From positions 121,176,771 through 121,240,770 of the forward strand of contig NW_026262581.1 of NCBI RefSeq assembly GCF_021869535.1: 64,000 nucleotides of DNA, read 5' to 3'. This document shows positions 54,401 through 59,569 of the stretch, in pieces (the stretch's first letter is position 1; each line of letters starts with the position of its first letter). Position numbers and translations under genes: made by a program. Origin of the DNA: Mytilus californianus. Taxonomy: Eukaryota > Mollusca > Bivalvia > Mytilida > Mytilidae. The notes under the pieces were generated by a model that had not been told where the DNA came from, searched no databases, and saw nothing but the letters and a program-made list of their open reading frames with translations.

Positions 54401-57300
54401 TTTATGACCTCTTGTTTGAATATGCCACGGAGTTTAATATGCTATTCACATAAATAAGAAAACTTCCAATTAGAGGCCGCAAGAATTGTAACAGGTCTTC
54501 AAATTTTCACTAAAACTAAAACCTTGTACTCTGAGGTTGACTAGGTATCTATTAGAAAATAAAGCTCAAAATATACTAAAATTTGTTCATAATTATTTGA
54601 AAGAAAATAAATTAAAAATGTTCAGATGGAAACTCTTACATTTTATTCTTCCAAACAAAGTTTTATTAAAACAATGGAAAATATGCCAAAACTCAGACTG
54701 TAATCACTGTAATATTACAGAAGATTATGAACACTTTTTTATTACATGCCACTTTCTTGATAAATTTTGGAAAGAAATATTTAATCTGTTAGAAAAAGTT
54801 AAACTTGGAAAACACATTTTAACACTAAAAAATTTGATTTGGGGTTACAAAATAAGTGATATAGAATACTATGATATTAATTTTTTTCTTACAGTGATTA
54901 TGTTTTCAATTCACAAAATACACTATCTGTCAGAGTTTAGAACAAAGAATATTAATGTATTTTCTGTTTTTAAAACTGAGCTTAGAAATAGGCTCATTCT
55001 ACAAAACAATTTTTTAACCATGAAAGAAAAGGTATATTAGAAAAAATATTTAGATGTATTTGAATTGTATGATTGATAACATGGTTAGTAATGTTATCTT
55101 TGTGTAATAATTAATTTATTATCTAATTTTGTATTTATATATCGCCTTGTTTATGATGTTGGCAATGTGTTTTCGTAGAGTTTTATCTATGACGTCATTA
55201 AAAGTACAGGTTCGCGGAATTACGTCGTTCGCTCCAAGTTAACAAAAAGATGGGTTTTACCCTAAGTAGGAGTTGCAGTATATATTTTATTTGTACTCGG
55301 CTCAAAACAGGATAGAAATGCTCGGTAGAGTCTCGCTTTCCAACTGTTTCTAAGCCTTATACAAATAAAATTTAAATTTTCGAGACAGTGTATAGTTGTT
55401 CTATATTTCCCTCCACAATACGCGAGTGGAATAAGCTTGATTAAACAAAAAAATTCGCAGCGTCGACTTTAAATTAAATTTAAGAAAGAATTGAAAACCG
55501 ATAGTTGTTTAAGTAAAGTTGAAACGTTTTATTTGTACGGTTTGAGGAAATTGATTATTATTTTAACTCAATTGCGGTTTTCCGCTTCAGTCTTAAACTT
55601 TTACCTTTTTCGAGTTTATATTATACTTGATCCTTCTTGTTCAGATATTGAGGATGTTCACCATTTCTTTTTCGTTTGTCCAAAATACACTTCGTGTATA
55701 GAACCTTTACTAAATAATCTTAATTGGCTTTCCGAAAACTTTGTTTTAGATAAAAAAACTGTTAATTTGCAGAAACTTGGAATTTTCGAATGAACAAAAT
55801 AGTCCGATTTTTCAAACATGTTCAAAATTTCATCAAAAGGTCAATCATATTTCTTGTACCTTCATAAAACGTTATTGATACTGACACGGACCATCATCAT
55901 CATCATCATCATCATCGACATCATCATCAACACCCATGTCATCATCACAGAATTATATGACTTCTCATTTTTTGCTTCTTCTTTTGACCTTTAGATCTAT
56001 TACGAATTGTTTTTCTGAATATTCACGACATATTCGTCATTCTATGTTAAACATTCAACAATCGATCAATTTTAAATTAAAAAAAAATGTAAAGATAACG
56101 TTTTACTTCAAGAGAGAAATTATATTTTGCTACCACGGTGGAACAATCCGTCATACGTGACATACGTGTCAGAGAAGTTCTACAATTCAAATGAAAAACG
56201 CTATAATTGGAATACAGTATTGACTCCCAGTGTCAAACTGAAATAATGTCTACATAAATCATTTAACCATTAAAAGAAAAAACAAAATCGATGAATGAGG
56301 TTTGAAAATGAAAAAAAGAGAGTATTATGGCCAGTATGATTTGGAAAAGAGTAAAACTGACGCAAATTCTTTTTTCTTTAGTTGCTTCAAATATATATAA
56401 ATGCTGGTGGAGGTAAATTGACATACCATATCAAAGTTACTTAGTGAAAATCAACTTCCCCTGGTGTGTTTATTGTTTACTAGAAGACTTTTTTCGTCAA
56501 TCGCTTTTTCCTGGATTTATGACTTTATACCGGAAATGGTATTACGTTTTAAAATAATCTGAAGTAGATCACAAAATAATGAAAAAAAAAATAACTTAAA
56601 GTAGTTAGTTCCTGTGCATGATTTTTAGAATCGCTGCTTTTATTTGAATGTGTGTTAAAATATTGAATTACATTTACAGATAGAGACGAGGCTGTTTCTT
56701 ATGTAGGACCAATAGTTATGGGATGCTCAGTAGTTATCTTTCTTCTGATATCTATCATAGTGTTTGTTTACTGGAAGATAAAGACAACAAAATCGCAGAA
56801 AGGGTAAAAACATTAATGGTACATACAATACATTGGAGTATATAGACACGTCCAAAAAGTTCGGCATGGGAAAGAGAGAACAGAGTAGCCAATTAACTAT
56901 TGAAAAATAATCAAATTTACTAAAACAAATGAATAATTATATGAATATCATTGGTACATGTAATGTAGTTAAATTTAAGAGTAGAGAAAAGTGAAAAAAT
57001 AAGACAAATGATTCAAATGGCTTTCGTTCACATTTGTTGTTTTATTCATATAAAGGTATATATAAATAAATGATAAACATCGATTTACTTTTAATTTTTA
57101 TCAGGAATACAGACGAAATGGACAGCGTGGATTCTTCCTATCAAGTAAAAAGGTGGAGCATCTATACTGGACAGCCTGGATCATTTTTAAAGAATACTCC
57201 GGAAAATTCATGGAATTTTCGACGCGCAGTTAGACTTAATACCAGTGAGAGAGAGGACGTTTTCAGTCAAATAAAGCAAGAGTCCTGGACAACAGCCTAA
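14691..57300 (+). CDS. VWDE-like transmembrane receptor gene (spliced model, disrupted)
   Basis: Overview of a + strand gene of 19 proposed exons; 18 are well supported by splice sites, phases and domain order. The model gives about 1999 residues if its three lesions are ignored: signal peptide (1-16), somatomedin-B-like cluster (about 38-82), D8C module (about 108-206), VWDE linker (207-473), VWD domain (about 480-665), furin-type sites, EGF (about 897-923), mucin-like stalk (about 1055-1893), one transmembrane helix (about 1903-1925), cytoplasmic tail. The order matches animal VWDE-type proteins; the function is not established, and an adhesion or recognition role at the cell surface is inference. 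A TAA in exon 13 and two frameshifts in exon 17 break this copy. Alternatives: null allele, pseudogene or sequence errors. Confidence 0.8.
16047..16247 (+). CDS. Exon 2: somatomedin-B-like cysteine cluster
   Basis: Phase 1 start after TTTCTAG, phase 1 end before GTAAGC. Encodes a basic stretch (RFKKVRWDLHRYKRS, a possible proprotein cleavage site) and then a Cys-dense module with CC-x6-CC, CCCDEAC and DCCPDY. The spacing CxCDxxCxxxxDCCxDY is that of somatomedin-B domains. Three CC pairs and a CCC point to an extracellular disulfide-rich fold. Confidence 0.85.
16724..18015. mobile_element. Possible TIR element in intron 2
   Basis: 'tcgtattcaggtgatgattt' at the left is answered by 'gaatccaccacctgaatacga' in inverted orientation at the right end, a TIR of roughly 20 bp with mismatches. 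Both sides also have a nearby 'cgtcat' word. No transposase and no clear target duplication. The remainder of intron 2 (16248-19016) holds only the hammerhead repeat at 18640-18785. Confidence 0.4.
18640..18785 (+). repeat. Dispersed hammerhead-bearing repeat, copy 2
   Basis: Begins 'gttatcaaaggtaccaggat' and ends 'gaggacccaaaataccaaaa', containing the ribozyme at 18668-18711 on the opposite strand. Parallels the copies at 370-560 and 19955-20060; the best preserved of the three. In intron 2. Confidence 0.65.
18668..18711 (-). ncRNA. Hammerhead ribozyme, complete (family 1)
   Basis: On the - strand: stem I GCGTCA with TGGCGT (six pairs, two of them G-T), core CTGATGA, stem II GTCTT/AAGAC (five pairs, AGG loop), core GAAA, stem III AC/GT around a GCGC loop, and C as the base before the predicted cleavage site. 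Every conserved position is met. It is antisense to the host gene, within intron 2. Confidence 0.85.
19017..19220 (+). CDS. Exon 3: first half of D8C module
   Basis: Phase 1 to phase 1; acceptor TTTTAG, donor GTAAGA. Encodes NNTWYRV, GEEMPKYPPG and HCGTVNPIWLNG. The WYR...MP...CGT..P.WLNG pattern is the D8C signature shared by uromodulin, GP2, OIT3 and the N-terminal part of VWDE. Confidence 0.9.
19221..20698. other. Intron 3
   Basis: Holds a dead hammerhead repeat (19955-20060) and a local duplication/inversion near 19490-19555, where 'catatgacgacatgttaat' occurs twice and 'agtaggattaacat' is answered by 'atgttaatcctact'. The 111-codon - strand frame at 20025-20360 has no recognisable features. 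Confidence 0.6.
19972..20015 (-). ncRNA. Dead hammerhead copy (family 1)
   Basis: Aligns with the ribozyme at 18668-18711, but the core CTGATGA has become TTGATGA and GAAA has become GAAT, so cleavage is not expected. Stem II pairing (GTCT/AGAC) is kept. Confidence 0.6.
20699..20863 (+). CDS. Exon 4: second half of D8C module
   Basis: Phase 1 to phase 1; acceptor TCTTTAAG, donor GTATGT. Encodes RAACMQTSQNDC and 'IVNCSAGFYVYNL', the conserved C-terminal half of D8C (xxACxxxxxxxC...VxxCxxGxYVYxL). Several NxS/T glycosylation sequons (NLT, NCS, NTS). Confidence 0.9.
20864..21928. other. Intron 4, nothing recognised
   Basis: AT-rich sequence without a match to other repeats in the window. A 74-codon hydrophobic open frame (21665-21889) is not supported. 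Confidence 0.5.
21929..21994 (+). CDS. Exon 5: short VWDE linker exon
   Basis: Only 66 bases, phase 1 to phase 1, acceptor TTTATAAG, donor GTAAGT. Encodes SGPVLCPDGLSSETGYYPGCS. Placement between the D8C exon and exon 6 and the phase fit support it despite its small size. Confidence 0.8.
21995..23197. other. Intron 5, nothing recognised
   Basis: AT-rich; several open frames of 60-96 codons on both strands are hydrophobic, start at random positions and carry no domain signal. Confidence 0.5.
23198..23472 (+). CDS. Exon 6: VWDE-specific extracellular region
   Basis: Phase 1 to phase 0; acceptor TTGGCAG, donor GTAAAG. Encodes about 91 residues including 'FRCRFNDIANGTYVYDVYWY' and ending NEYQMNME. 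The FxCxF..I.NGxYxYxVxWYI pattern is an immunoglobulin-like strand motif seen in VWDE-type proteins between D8C and VWD. Several N-glycosylation sequons. Confidence 0.88.
23473..24122. other. Intron 6
   Basis: 650 bases, nothing recognised. The acceptor needs care: TTTAG at 24105-24109 would put a stop in frame, whereas CACAG at 24118-24122 gives phase 0 and an open reading. Confidence 0.6.
24123..24197 (+). CDS. Exon 7: 25-codon linker exon
   Basis: Phase 0 to phase 0; acceptor GCACAG, donor GTACGT. Encodes LRVRFTNGSLPSPFYTSPIF plus GAGFY, joining to PDKTEYTVIEG of exon 8. The continuous reading across both junctions fits the family pattern (VR...PxxYSxxFxAGxFP). Confidence 0.75.
25380..25660 (+). 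repeat. Family-2 hammerhead repeat, 5'-shortened copy
   Basis: Starts within the repeat at 'aataattaagatccatttt', lacks the ribozyme, and runs to 'ttcaatttagacttgt'. Almost identical in overlap to 25910-26200, so the two form a near-tandem pair. Confidence 0.75.
25740..26200 (+). repeat. Family-2 hammerhead repeat, full copy
   Basis: Same extent as 10617-11062 in the opposite orientation: 'aattgaggtaaatt' at the left, ribozyme at 25793-25836, 'gttttgcatgcacacgtata' near 26108, ending in a short TA run. Confidence 0.75.
25793..25836 (+). ncRNA. Hammerhead ribozyme, nearly complete (family 2)
   Basis: Stem I strand ACATCA, core CTGAAGA, stem II GACAA/TTGTC (five pairs), core GAAA, CCGG loop, then CGGTGT. 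Compared with 10969-11012, one stem III pair (T/T) and the innermost stem I pair (A/C) are lost; the other stem I pairs remain. Same strand as the host gene, intron 7. Confidence 0.65.
27009..27392 (+). CDS. Exon 8: VWDE linker before VWD
   Basis: Phase 0 to phase 0, 128 codons; acceptor TTTTTTAG, weak donor GTTGAT. Encodes DKTEYTVIEGENITIPMTS, then a Cys-containing region (CAQNFFIFQP), 'EAEFCGIKL', 'RSTFIRISTKS', and ends with 'FNEIWKDVKIPEIK'. The closing IWxxxxIPxIxVxVxDxD block continues directly into exon 9 and is typical of the segment preceding the VWD domain in VWDE proteins. Confidence 0.9.
27540..28845 (+). mobile_element. 5'-truncated retroelement: reverse transcriptase C-half plus 3' tail
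   Basis: An open frame (27536-28150) has FRYLDDI (catalytic YxDD at codons 30-33), 'LTLNKANTNNEHCPFLVLDI', 'TKIYDKRDDFSFPIVNYPSL', 'GVYISQLVRFARVCNNVFHF' and 'FRYHKLVKTFTKFYHRYKDI'. It is followed by a decayed region and a conserved tail, 'agaggtataggaggagggtt' through 'ggtcgggttgttgtctcttc', ending 'ccatttccattctcaatttt'. The tail recurs at 40180, 46838, 52172, 61310, 62345 and 63178, so this copy links the tail to its reverse transcriptase. YxDD and IYDKRDDF suggest a Penelope-like or related retroelement; class not proven. Sense orientation in intron 8. Confidence 0.8.
28846..30056. other. Rest of intron 8
   Basis: A-run at 28939-28956; the stretches near 29160-29240 and 29330-29420 are imperfect repeats of each other (both with 'tatccagagc/aactaaatttt' words). 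No coding signal. Confidence 0.5.
30057..30206 (+). CDS. Exon 9: start of von Willebrand factor D domain
   Basis: Phase 0 to phase 0, 50 codons; acceptor GTTGAAG, donor GTAACA. Encodes VTVLDKDS, then 'CQSYNDPHITTFDG' and 'YHYMEVGEFVLYRNDRGPYW'. The DPHxxTFDG motif is the hallmark of VWD domains, and the GEFVLY strand follows as usual. Confidence 0.92.
30861..31160. repeat. 23-bp minisatellite, 13 copies
   Basis: Unit 'cctgaaatgagtaggaacat' plus 'taa', repeated with a strict 23-bp period from 30861 to 31160 with few substitutions (aatgagt versus aatgaat, taggaac versus taagaac). Low divergence suggests recent expansion or homogenisation. Confidence 0.95.
31389..31750 (+). repeat. 'catcttctt'-ended repeat, long copy
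   Basis: Parallels 37276-37584: 'gctgtttcaccactg', 'catatttaactccgccac', 'tgtacctatcccaagtcagg', 'ggccgctggttttccgtttg', 'gaaggccgtacggagaacta' and 'tggatatatgtgtcatt...ccacatct'. No frame of its own; probably a SINE-like or retroelement-tail family. Confidence 0.6.
32215..32669 (+). repeat. ~460-bp dispersed repeat, copy A
   Basis: Nearly identical over its length to 50755-51233, with a fragment at 1300-1476. Contains 'atactgaactccgaggaaaa', 'ggattgaacctggttttata', 'gctagctaaacctctcactt' and 'aaatccacccataaaggatg'. No coding potential. Confidence 0.85.
33419..33631 (+). CDS. Exon 10: VWD domain, central part
   Basis: Phase 0 to phase 0, 71 codons; acceptor TTCAAG. Encodes VHALLTNCGFGW, SSCHCGIAIRSRGSLFVLRT and ends HIGNTYK. 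The CxCG pattern is characteristic of VWD. The exon is followed by GCTAGT, so the only phase-compatible donor is AAG|GC; the reading then joins exon 11 (ITLQTGTEIKF) without gap. Confidence 0.9.
33632..34476. other. Intron 10, apparent GC-AG type
   Basis: Begins GCTAGT and ends TTTTGCAG. Contains a repeat end fragment at 33775-33830 ('gagttgtctcattggcaatc'). Nothing else recognised. Confidence 0.6.
34477..34688 (+). CDS. Exon 11: VWD domain, C-terminal part
   Basis: Phase 0 to phase 2; acceptor TTTTGCAG, donor GTATAT. Encodes ITLQTGTEIKFTVSQYSKF, EARGLCGVPS, 'DTSDDFTHRDLG' and FADSWR. GLCG followed by a polar stretch and a FxxSW motif is the standard end of a VWD domain. Confidence 0.92.
34689..35551. 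other. Intron 11, nothing recognised
   Basis: 863 bases, AT-rich. The nearest upstream CAGs (35508-35510 and 35538-35540) are out of phase; the acceptor TTACAG at 35546-35551 restores an Arg codon split across the junction. Confidence 0.6.
35552..35945 (+). CDS. Exon 12: post-VWD region with furin-type sites
   Basis: Phase 2 to phase 0, donor GTATAT. Encodes 'NEQLFIKEPAFLYDDAV', CVCDKEAGPTDN (a YCxC motif after VWD), several N-glycosylation sequons, then RKKR at 35829-35840 followed by SLSHRINRRS, and an acidic stretch (YNDDIIDD, EYDDDIQN). RKKR|S is a strong furin/PACE consensus and RINRR|S a second basic site, so the ectodomain may be processed here. Confidence 0.88.
35946..37275. other. 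First part of intron 12, nothing firm
   Basis: AT-rich. A 'ctgatgatggtttatcca' stretch on the - strand near 36238-36255 resembles part of a hammerhead but fails the consensus. No gene seen. Confidence 0.4.
37276..37584 (+). repeat. 'catcttctt'-ended repeat, left part, split by a DNA element
   Basis: Matches 31389-31750 up to 'attgttaacgtcatctg'; the continuation 'ctggactttggtggatag' through 'ccacatctcc' is found at 41893-41945, beyond the 4.3-kb insertion. Confidence 0.75.
37585..41892. mobile_element. 4.3-kb TIR element with CTG duplication (PIF/Harbinger-like), nested
   Basis: Ends are inverted repeats starting GGGTCTGTTGTTCAACTTGT; the right end reads 'acaagttgaacaacagaccc'. CTG is duplicated (37582-37584 and 41893-41895). 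Subterminal repeats on both sides include 'gttgttcaacttgtcgttaa', 'aatcatatgattag' and variants. The host repeat is restored if the element is removed. No intact transposase: short frames at 37947-38129, 39561-39749 and 40653-40940 are unrecognised. Inside are two fragments of other repeats (40180-40240 and 40395-40535), a 'gtacggcaacttgct' triplication (39850-39920), degenerate 'ccctgttctaga' units (41030-41250) and a C-run (41296-41314). Confidence 0.75.
40180..40240 (+). repeat. Retroelement tail fragment
   Basis: 'ctctttggtcgggtttttgt' to 'ccatttccattctcaatttt' is the last ~55 bases of the tail seen at 28780-28840. Confidence 0.75.
41893..41945 (+). repeat. Right part of the split 'catcttctt'-ended repeat
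   Basis: 'ctggactttggtggatag', 'cattggcaatcatacc', 'acatctcc': the terminal piece of the repeat begun at 37276. Confidence 0.75.
42029..42178 (+). CDS. Exon 13: extracellular region with in-frame stop
   Basis: Phase 0 to phase 0, 50 codons; acceptor TTTACAG, donor GTAAGA. Encodes FRNGWTEVEANKTCTERI, then TAA at 42092-42094 (codon 22 of the exon), then in the same frame NSVPTEFLTDVCGLISDDYI and KSCILDIK. The reading after the stop is family-like (CxxxI...P...C...DxxxxSCxxDI), so this is a nonsense change and not a wrong exon. No alternative splice site inside the exon would avoid it while keeping phase. Confidence 0.85.
42484..42670 (+). CDS. Exon 14: pre-EGF region and start of EGF module
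   Basis: Phase 0 to phase 1; acceptor TATTCCAG, donor GTAGGT. Encodes LTADTSFIKDTVGAMQTYAF, an N-glycosylation-rich stretch, then SLICPNNCSDNGNCTSG. The CxxxCSxxGxC spacing begins an EGF domain that is completed in exon 15. Confidence 0.9.
42845..43115 (+). pseudogene. Reverse transcriptase N-terminal fragment
   Basis: An in-frame stretch reads VITDALSVYCKNWCKREKSD, NTVNIRISHFEINSEIS and LQVLAKRFVFVPADKTANNV, ending VVVV and a stop. The 'FVFVPADKxxNNVVVV' segment precedes the palm domain in the same type of element as at 27540-28845 and 51370-52171. It stops abruptly at 43115 beside another repeat. Confidence 0.7.
43128..43335 (+). repeat. 'catcttctt'-ended repeat copy
   Basis: Contains 'ttagaccgttggtttga', 'gaagaccgtactttgaccta' and 'gagttgtctcattggcactc', ending 'ataccacatcttctt'. 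Confidence 0.65.
45582..45766 (+). CDS. Exon 15: end of EGF module and next region
   Basis: Phase 1 to phase 0; acceptor TTTTTGGCAG, donor GTAATT. Encodes GICSCYEGYVEDDCS, closing the EGF domain (CxCxxGxxxxxC), then 'LPSNGLCGTRFRGCSRTNIF'. DGLCxxR..PC is a known segment after the EGF of VWDE-type proteins. Confidence 0.9.
45767..46514. other. Intron 15, nothing recognised
   Basis: 748 bases, AT-rich. A small duplication 'accatattgaaaa' at about 46118 and 46138. Confidence 0.5.
46515..46766 (+). CDS. Exon 16: second furin-type site and Cys region
   Basis: Phase 0 to phase 0, 84 codons; acceptor TTTTTTTAG, donor GTAAGT. Encodes NTHEYTSDAEIVKADYRNAF, then SSRRKRS (RRKR at 46611-46622), EGYELSLSNDGNQFG and YDDECYSCN with CIVL at the end. 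The RRKR|S site is a second strong furin consensus. The ECxxCN motif leads into DTCP of exon 17. Confidence 0.9.
46767..47588. other. Intron 16
   Basis: Contains an inverted retroelement tail (46838-47104). On the - strand near 47345 a CTGATGA occurs without the rest of a hammerhead. Confidence 0.6.
46838..47104 (-). mobile_element. 5'-truncated retroelement tail
   Basis: Begins (as + strand text) 'attgagaatggaaatgggga' and runs through 'ccgcacccggaggcgggctt' to 'gaggctcctgacttgggaca', the reverse complement of the tail at 28580-28840. Truncated at its 5' end, as is usual for target-primed insertions. Confidence 0.85.
47589..50113 (+). CDS. Exon 17: mucin-like Thr/Ser stalk with TTEQ repeats, frameshifted
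   Basis: Very large exon (about 840 codons); acceptor TTTTTTAAG, donor GTAGGT, phase 0 to phase 1. After DTCPEVTWPN it is dominated by Thr, Ser, Glu, Lys and Pro. From about 48830 it has ~18-residue units such as STTEQDTTINTNQPTTTL, a region expected to be densely O-glycosylated. The frame is open to 49664, but the repeat reading shifts at a tandem 8-bp duplication (acagaaca twice, 49629-49644) and again at the A-run 49836-49841, after which the third frame stays open to the donor ('SGTEQETTTLTSSATEK' onward). Net lesions are +8 and -1, and removing them makes the exon phase fit exon 18. Long - strand frames here are shadows. Confidence 0.88.
50755..51233 (+). repeat. ~460-bp dispersed repeat, copy B
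   Basis: Near-identical to 32215-32669 by eye, same orientation, with a short indel around 'ttggtctacataagaaaatg'. Both lie in introns of the same gene. Confidence 0.85.
51370..52171 (-). pseudogene. Reverse transcriptase palm fragment
   Basis: On the - strand: YTTIPHVKLKNCLKEIVHNA, GGRLFQQIVVISMGTNCAPL followed by LADLSLFSYE, then FRYIDDVLSINN (catalytic YxDD) and SASFLDLYI. After a frame break, 'YKIYDKRDDFNFEIINFHNF', 'YGIYISQLIRYSRACSSYSD' and 'KKFIGRYQELVDK'. Same element type as 27540-28845, but a distinct, diverged copy. It is cut sharply at 52171, where a tail in the opposite orientation begins. Confidence 0.8.
52172..52660 (+). mobile_element. Retroelement tail, head-to-head with a reverse transcriptase fragment
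   Basis: Starts 'tcagtttaattgtggtctgg' and ends 'ccatttccattctcaatttt', the full 3' tail seen at 28338-28840. It is in the opposite orientation to the adjacent 51370-52171 reverse transcriptase. Confidence 0.8.
53640..54420. repeat. ~160-bp tandem repeat array (pearl/HINE-like), copy 3
   Basis: About four to five monomers with 'agttattgcccttaagtgac', 'acgatttttaccaatttttt', 'aaactataatagatagatgg' and 'acaagatctacaaa'. Ends near 54380-54415 with 'ggttggcgacacaggctctt'. Confidence 0.75.
54460..54540 (+). pseudogene. LINE fragment A (left piece)
   Basis: Reads LEAARIVTGLQIFTKTKTLY followed by SEVD, the 'AARIVTG' segment after the reverse transcriptase of Jockey/CR1-type LINEs. The downstream piece appears to resume near 55440. 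Confidence 0.55.
54541..55390 (+). pseudogene. LINE fragment B: zf-RVT-type C-terminus
   Basis: The frame 54537-55040 (168 codons) contains 'NKLKMFRWKLLHFILPNKVL', CQNSDCNHCNITEDYEHFFI and TCHFLDKFWKEI. The CxxC...EDxEHxFxxCxxxxxFW pattern is the zinc-binding C-terminal domain of LINE reverse transcriptases. An AT-rich 3' region follows. Unusually long open frame for a relic, but clearly partial. Confidence 0.7.
55440..55793 (+). pseudogene. LINE fragment A (right piece), C-terminal zinc motif
   Basis: The frame 55491-55793 reads LRKLIIILTQLRFSASVLNF, then PSCSDIEDVHHFFFVCPKYT. LTQLRxxxSxLN...C...EDxxHFFFxCPxY is a LINE C-terminus. With 54460-54540 it fits one LINE split by fragment B. Confidence 0.65.
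55884..55930. repeat. (CAT)n trinucleotide run
   Basis: About eight perfect ATC/CAT units followed by interrupted units. Confidence 0.85.
56680..56803 (+). CDS. Exon 18: transmembrane helix
   Basis: Phase 1 to phase 2; acceptor TTTACAG, donor GTAAAA. Encodes DRDEAVSY, a ~23-residue hydrophobic segment (VGPIVMGCSVVIFLLISIIV then FVYW) and a basic stop-transfer sequence KIKTTKSQK. This makes the product a single-pass type I membrane protein if exon 1 supplies a signal peptide. Confidence 0.9.
57105..57300 (+). CDS. Exon 19: cytoplasmic tail and stop
   Basis: Phase 2 start after TTTTTATCAG; stop TAA at 57298-57300. Encodes NTDEMDSVDSSYQVKRW, SIYTGQPGSFLKNTPENSW and ends SQIKQESWTTA. Two Tyr residues (SSYQVK, SIYTGQ) could be phosphorylation sites; no known signalling domain is seen. 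Confidence 0.85.
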
Positions 57301-58020
57301 CTGGATATTGTACAAGTGTGGCATTTGATTATTACATTTATTATCATATATATTGTAATATTATTTTGAAGAGTCACTGAGGGCGGCTCACATTCTTTGT
57401 TGTTAATAATGCAAAAATCATTCCCATAGTTTATCAATAGATTGCCATGGTCTTTCGTTTTTACTTATTCGACAATGCATCAAATTTGAAAAAGACGACT
57501 ACGCTAGATAAGAGATCTTCACATCCCTCCTCTTCAGTTTCATCGTCACTTCATGTCGCTCAGTCTCTATTTTTATAGTGTTTTAATGATTGCTCTTGTT
57601 TCCTTCGAGACAAAGAAAGGAATGTGCTACTTCTTTGTGTTTTGGTAAACAAATCTGTGCCTCAGTAAAATAACATATTTCTGTGTGTTTTGTAACCTTT
57701 GCGCTAGAATGTCAAAACCCATGTTCATCTGTTAACAAAGTATACGTTACGTCATCTTATTATTTTTTTAATATGGTTGAAAAATTTCACTTTTGAATGT
57801 CAATATCCTTTCATTCTGTATAACACTTCTCATCTGCATGAAGACATTTTTTTAAACAAATCTAAAATTCCAGTATACAGGAATTGGAAACTAATTTTTC
57901 ACCGACTGATAAATCATTGAGAAACTTTCTTTTAAAATGGCGTCAAAAATGTAGGGAAAACACATATTTTCTGGGACGTAAGGATAATTTGCATGTTATT
58001 GTCTTGTATATAAAATAAAT
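57301..58020 (+). other. Probable 3' UTR with candidate polyadenylation signal
   Basis: AT-rich sequence after the stop codon. The first AATAAA on the + strand is at 58014-58019 (within 'gtatataaaataaatatg'). The end is a guess from this hexamer only. Confidence 0.35.
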
Positions 58021-58834
58021 ATGACAGGGTTAAAATTTCCCAGAAATTTAAGATATACGGATAAAATCTACCTATCAGACGATTCTACAATTGCATACAA
58101 ATAACAAATAAGTAAACAGAAATCCTACCTTTTATCTGTCACCGTTCTGGATATTAAATACTATCGATTCGAAGCATGTTTGCCGGGGTAGATTTGACAC
58201 AGTGTTATGCGCAGACCATTTATTTTTTGTTGAGGGGACGAGGCATTTTTGTTTCACGGAACAAGTTCAATCTTTATTTAAAAAAAAACATTTTTCTCTA
58301 ACATAGAAGAACAAGATTTTCTTTAAACTCAATGTTGAATTTGTTTTTTTTAATTTTTTATGAGAACAATATTTGTTTACCTCCCTTCTGAAACAAATAA
58401 TAAATTATGTTTATCAAGAAATTTTATTTCAAACATTTTTTTAATCCTCCCCCTCCCAAACAAAATGATTGGTCGGTACTTAAAACATTTTGTATCTTAT
58501 TTATTTTTTGTTATATTATTAGCAGCAGTATATTTTTCATTGTATTTTTATTTTTGTAACAGATTTTTTTGTATTATAATAGAAATGATGTGACACTCCC
58601 CTTTTTATGCATGTATATTATTACAAAATCTCATAAATTTATTTCATATACTTCTCTATACATATATTCATTAACTAGCATAAAATAAAATTAGAATGGT
58701 GGTAGGATGATCTGAAGGATGACCATCATAAGATAACTTCGTTTTACATCCTAGGACAAGTTTTAGCAAAGTCCTAAGGCCAACTTGGGTTTAAGACATG
58801 AACATGAAGTCCATAAGAAAATTTCTGTAAAGAA
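58021..58834. other. Intergenic, nothing recognised
   Basis: AT-rich. A 77-codon hydrophobic frame at 58360-58593 looks like chance. Confidence 0.4.
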
Positions 58835-59030
58835 AAGATGGGAACTAGAGAGCATTTCATTTGGTATTGTAAAAATGTCAAGAATTTTCTAAACGAAATT
58901 AATTAATGGTTGGTATACTTAGTTTGACAATTTTCTCCGTCAATAACACAAGATATTTTCAAAAAGAATTTTTCATAAGCTTTTAAGAAGATAATTAACG
59001 ATCTTCGTAATTTAGAAAAAGTTAAATAAA
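58835..59030 (+). pseudogene. LINE C-terminal fragment
   Basis: Reads GTREHFIWYCKNVKNFLNEI, matching the 'ExxEHLFWxCxxVxxFWNE' zinc region of L1/Tx1-type LINEs, then a stop; later words in shifted frames. Ends in an A-rich stretch (59027-59040). Confidence 0.55.
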
Positions 59031-59569
59031 AAAAAAAATATAACAATTCTATAAACTGTGGAACAATTTTAATTATTTGATTTAAAATCTACTATTAATA
59101 TTTTTGGGAATAACATGACATACTTACTTGAATAACATTCAAAATAAATTTATAAAAAAACCTTCCTATTTAAACGATTAAAGTTTTGTAATCAAAGCCC
59201 TGGTTTTCGAAAGTATCGTAAGATATGCCCTTAGACATTGTCTTATGACATATTTTAGGACGTGTACTTAACATAACATTCAAACCGTTGAATGAATTCA
59301 ATGAAGACTTTTCGCCTTACACGATAATTTTACGGCCGACATGGCTAAAAATAAAACATAGGAGTAAAACATGTCTCTCTCAGAAGAGGCCGAGATAACG
59401 GTACATATTTTTAACAACTGTTAGGTGTACGTTATCAATGACAACTATCCATGGTAATTTAATGAAAGGAACTACAACCACATCATGAAAAAAAGGTTTT
59501 GTAAATGCAAGTTTTGCCTATTATTCCGAAAACCGCTATAAATAGAGAAAATCTGGCGAGGATCAAAAA

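Larger units (their letters stand above)
50114..56679. other. Intron 17
   Basis: Contains the ~460-bp repeat (50755-51233), the retroelement pair (51370-52660), a ~160-bp array (53640-54420), nested LINE ends (54460-55793) and a CAT run (55884-55930). No host exon was found in it. Confidence 0.7.
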
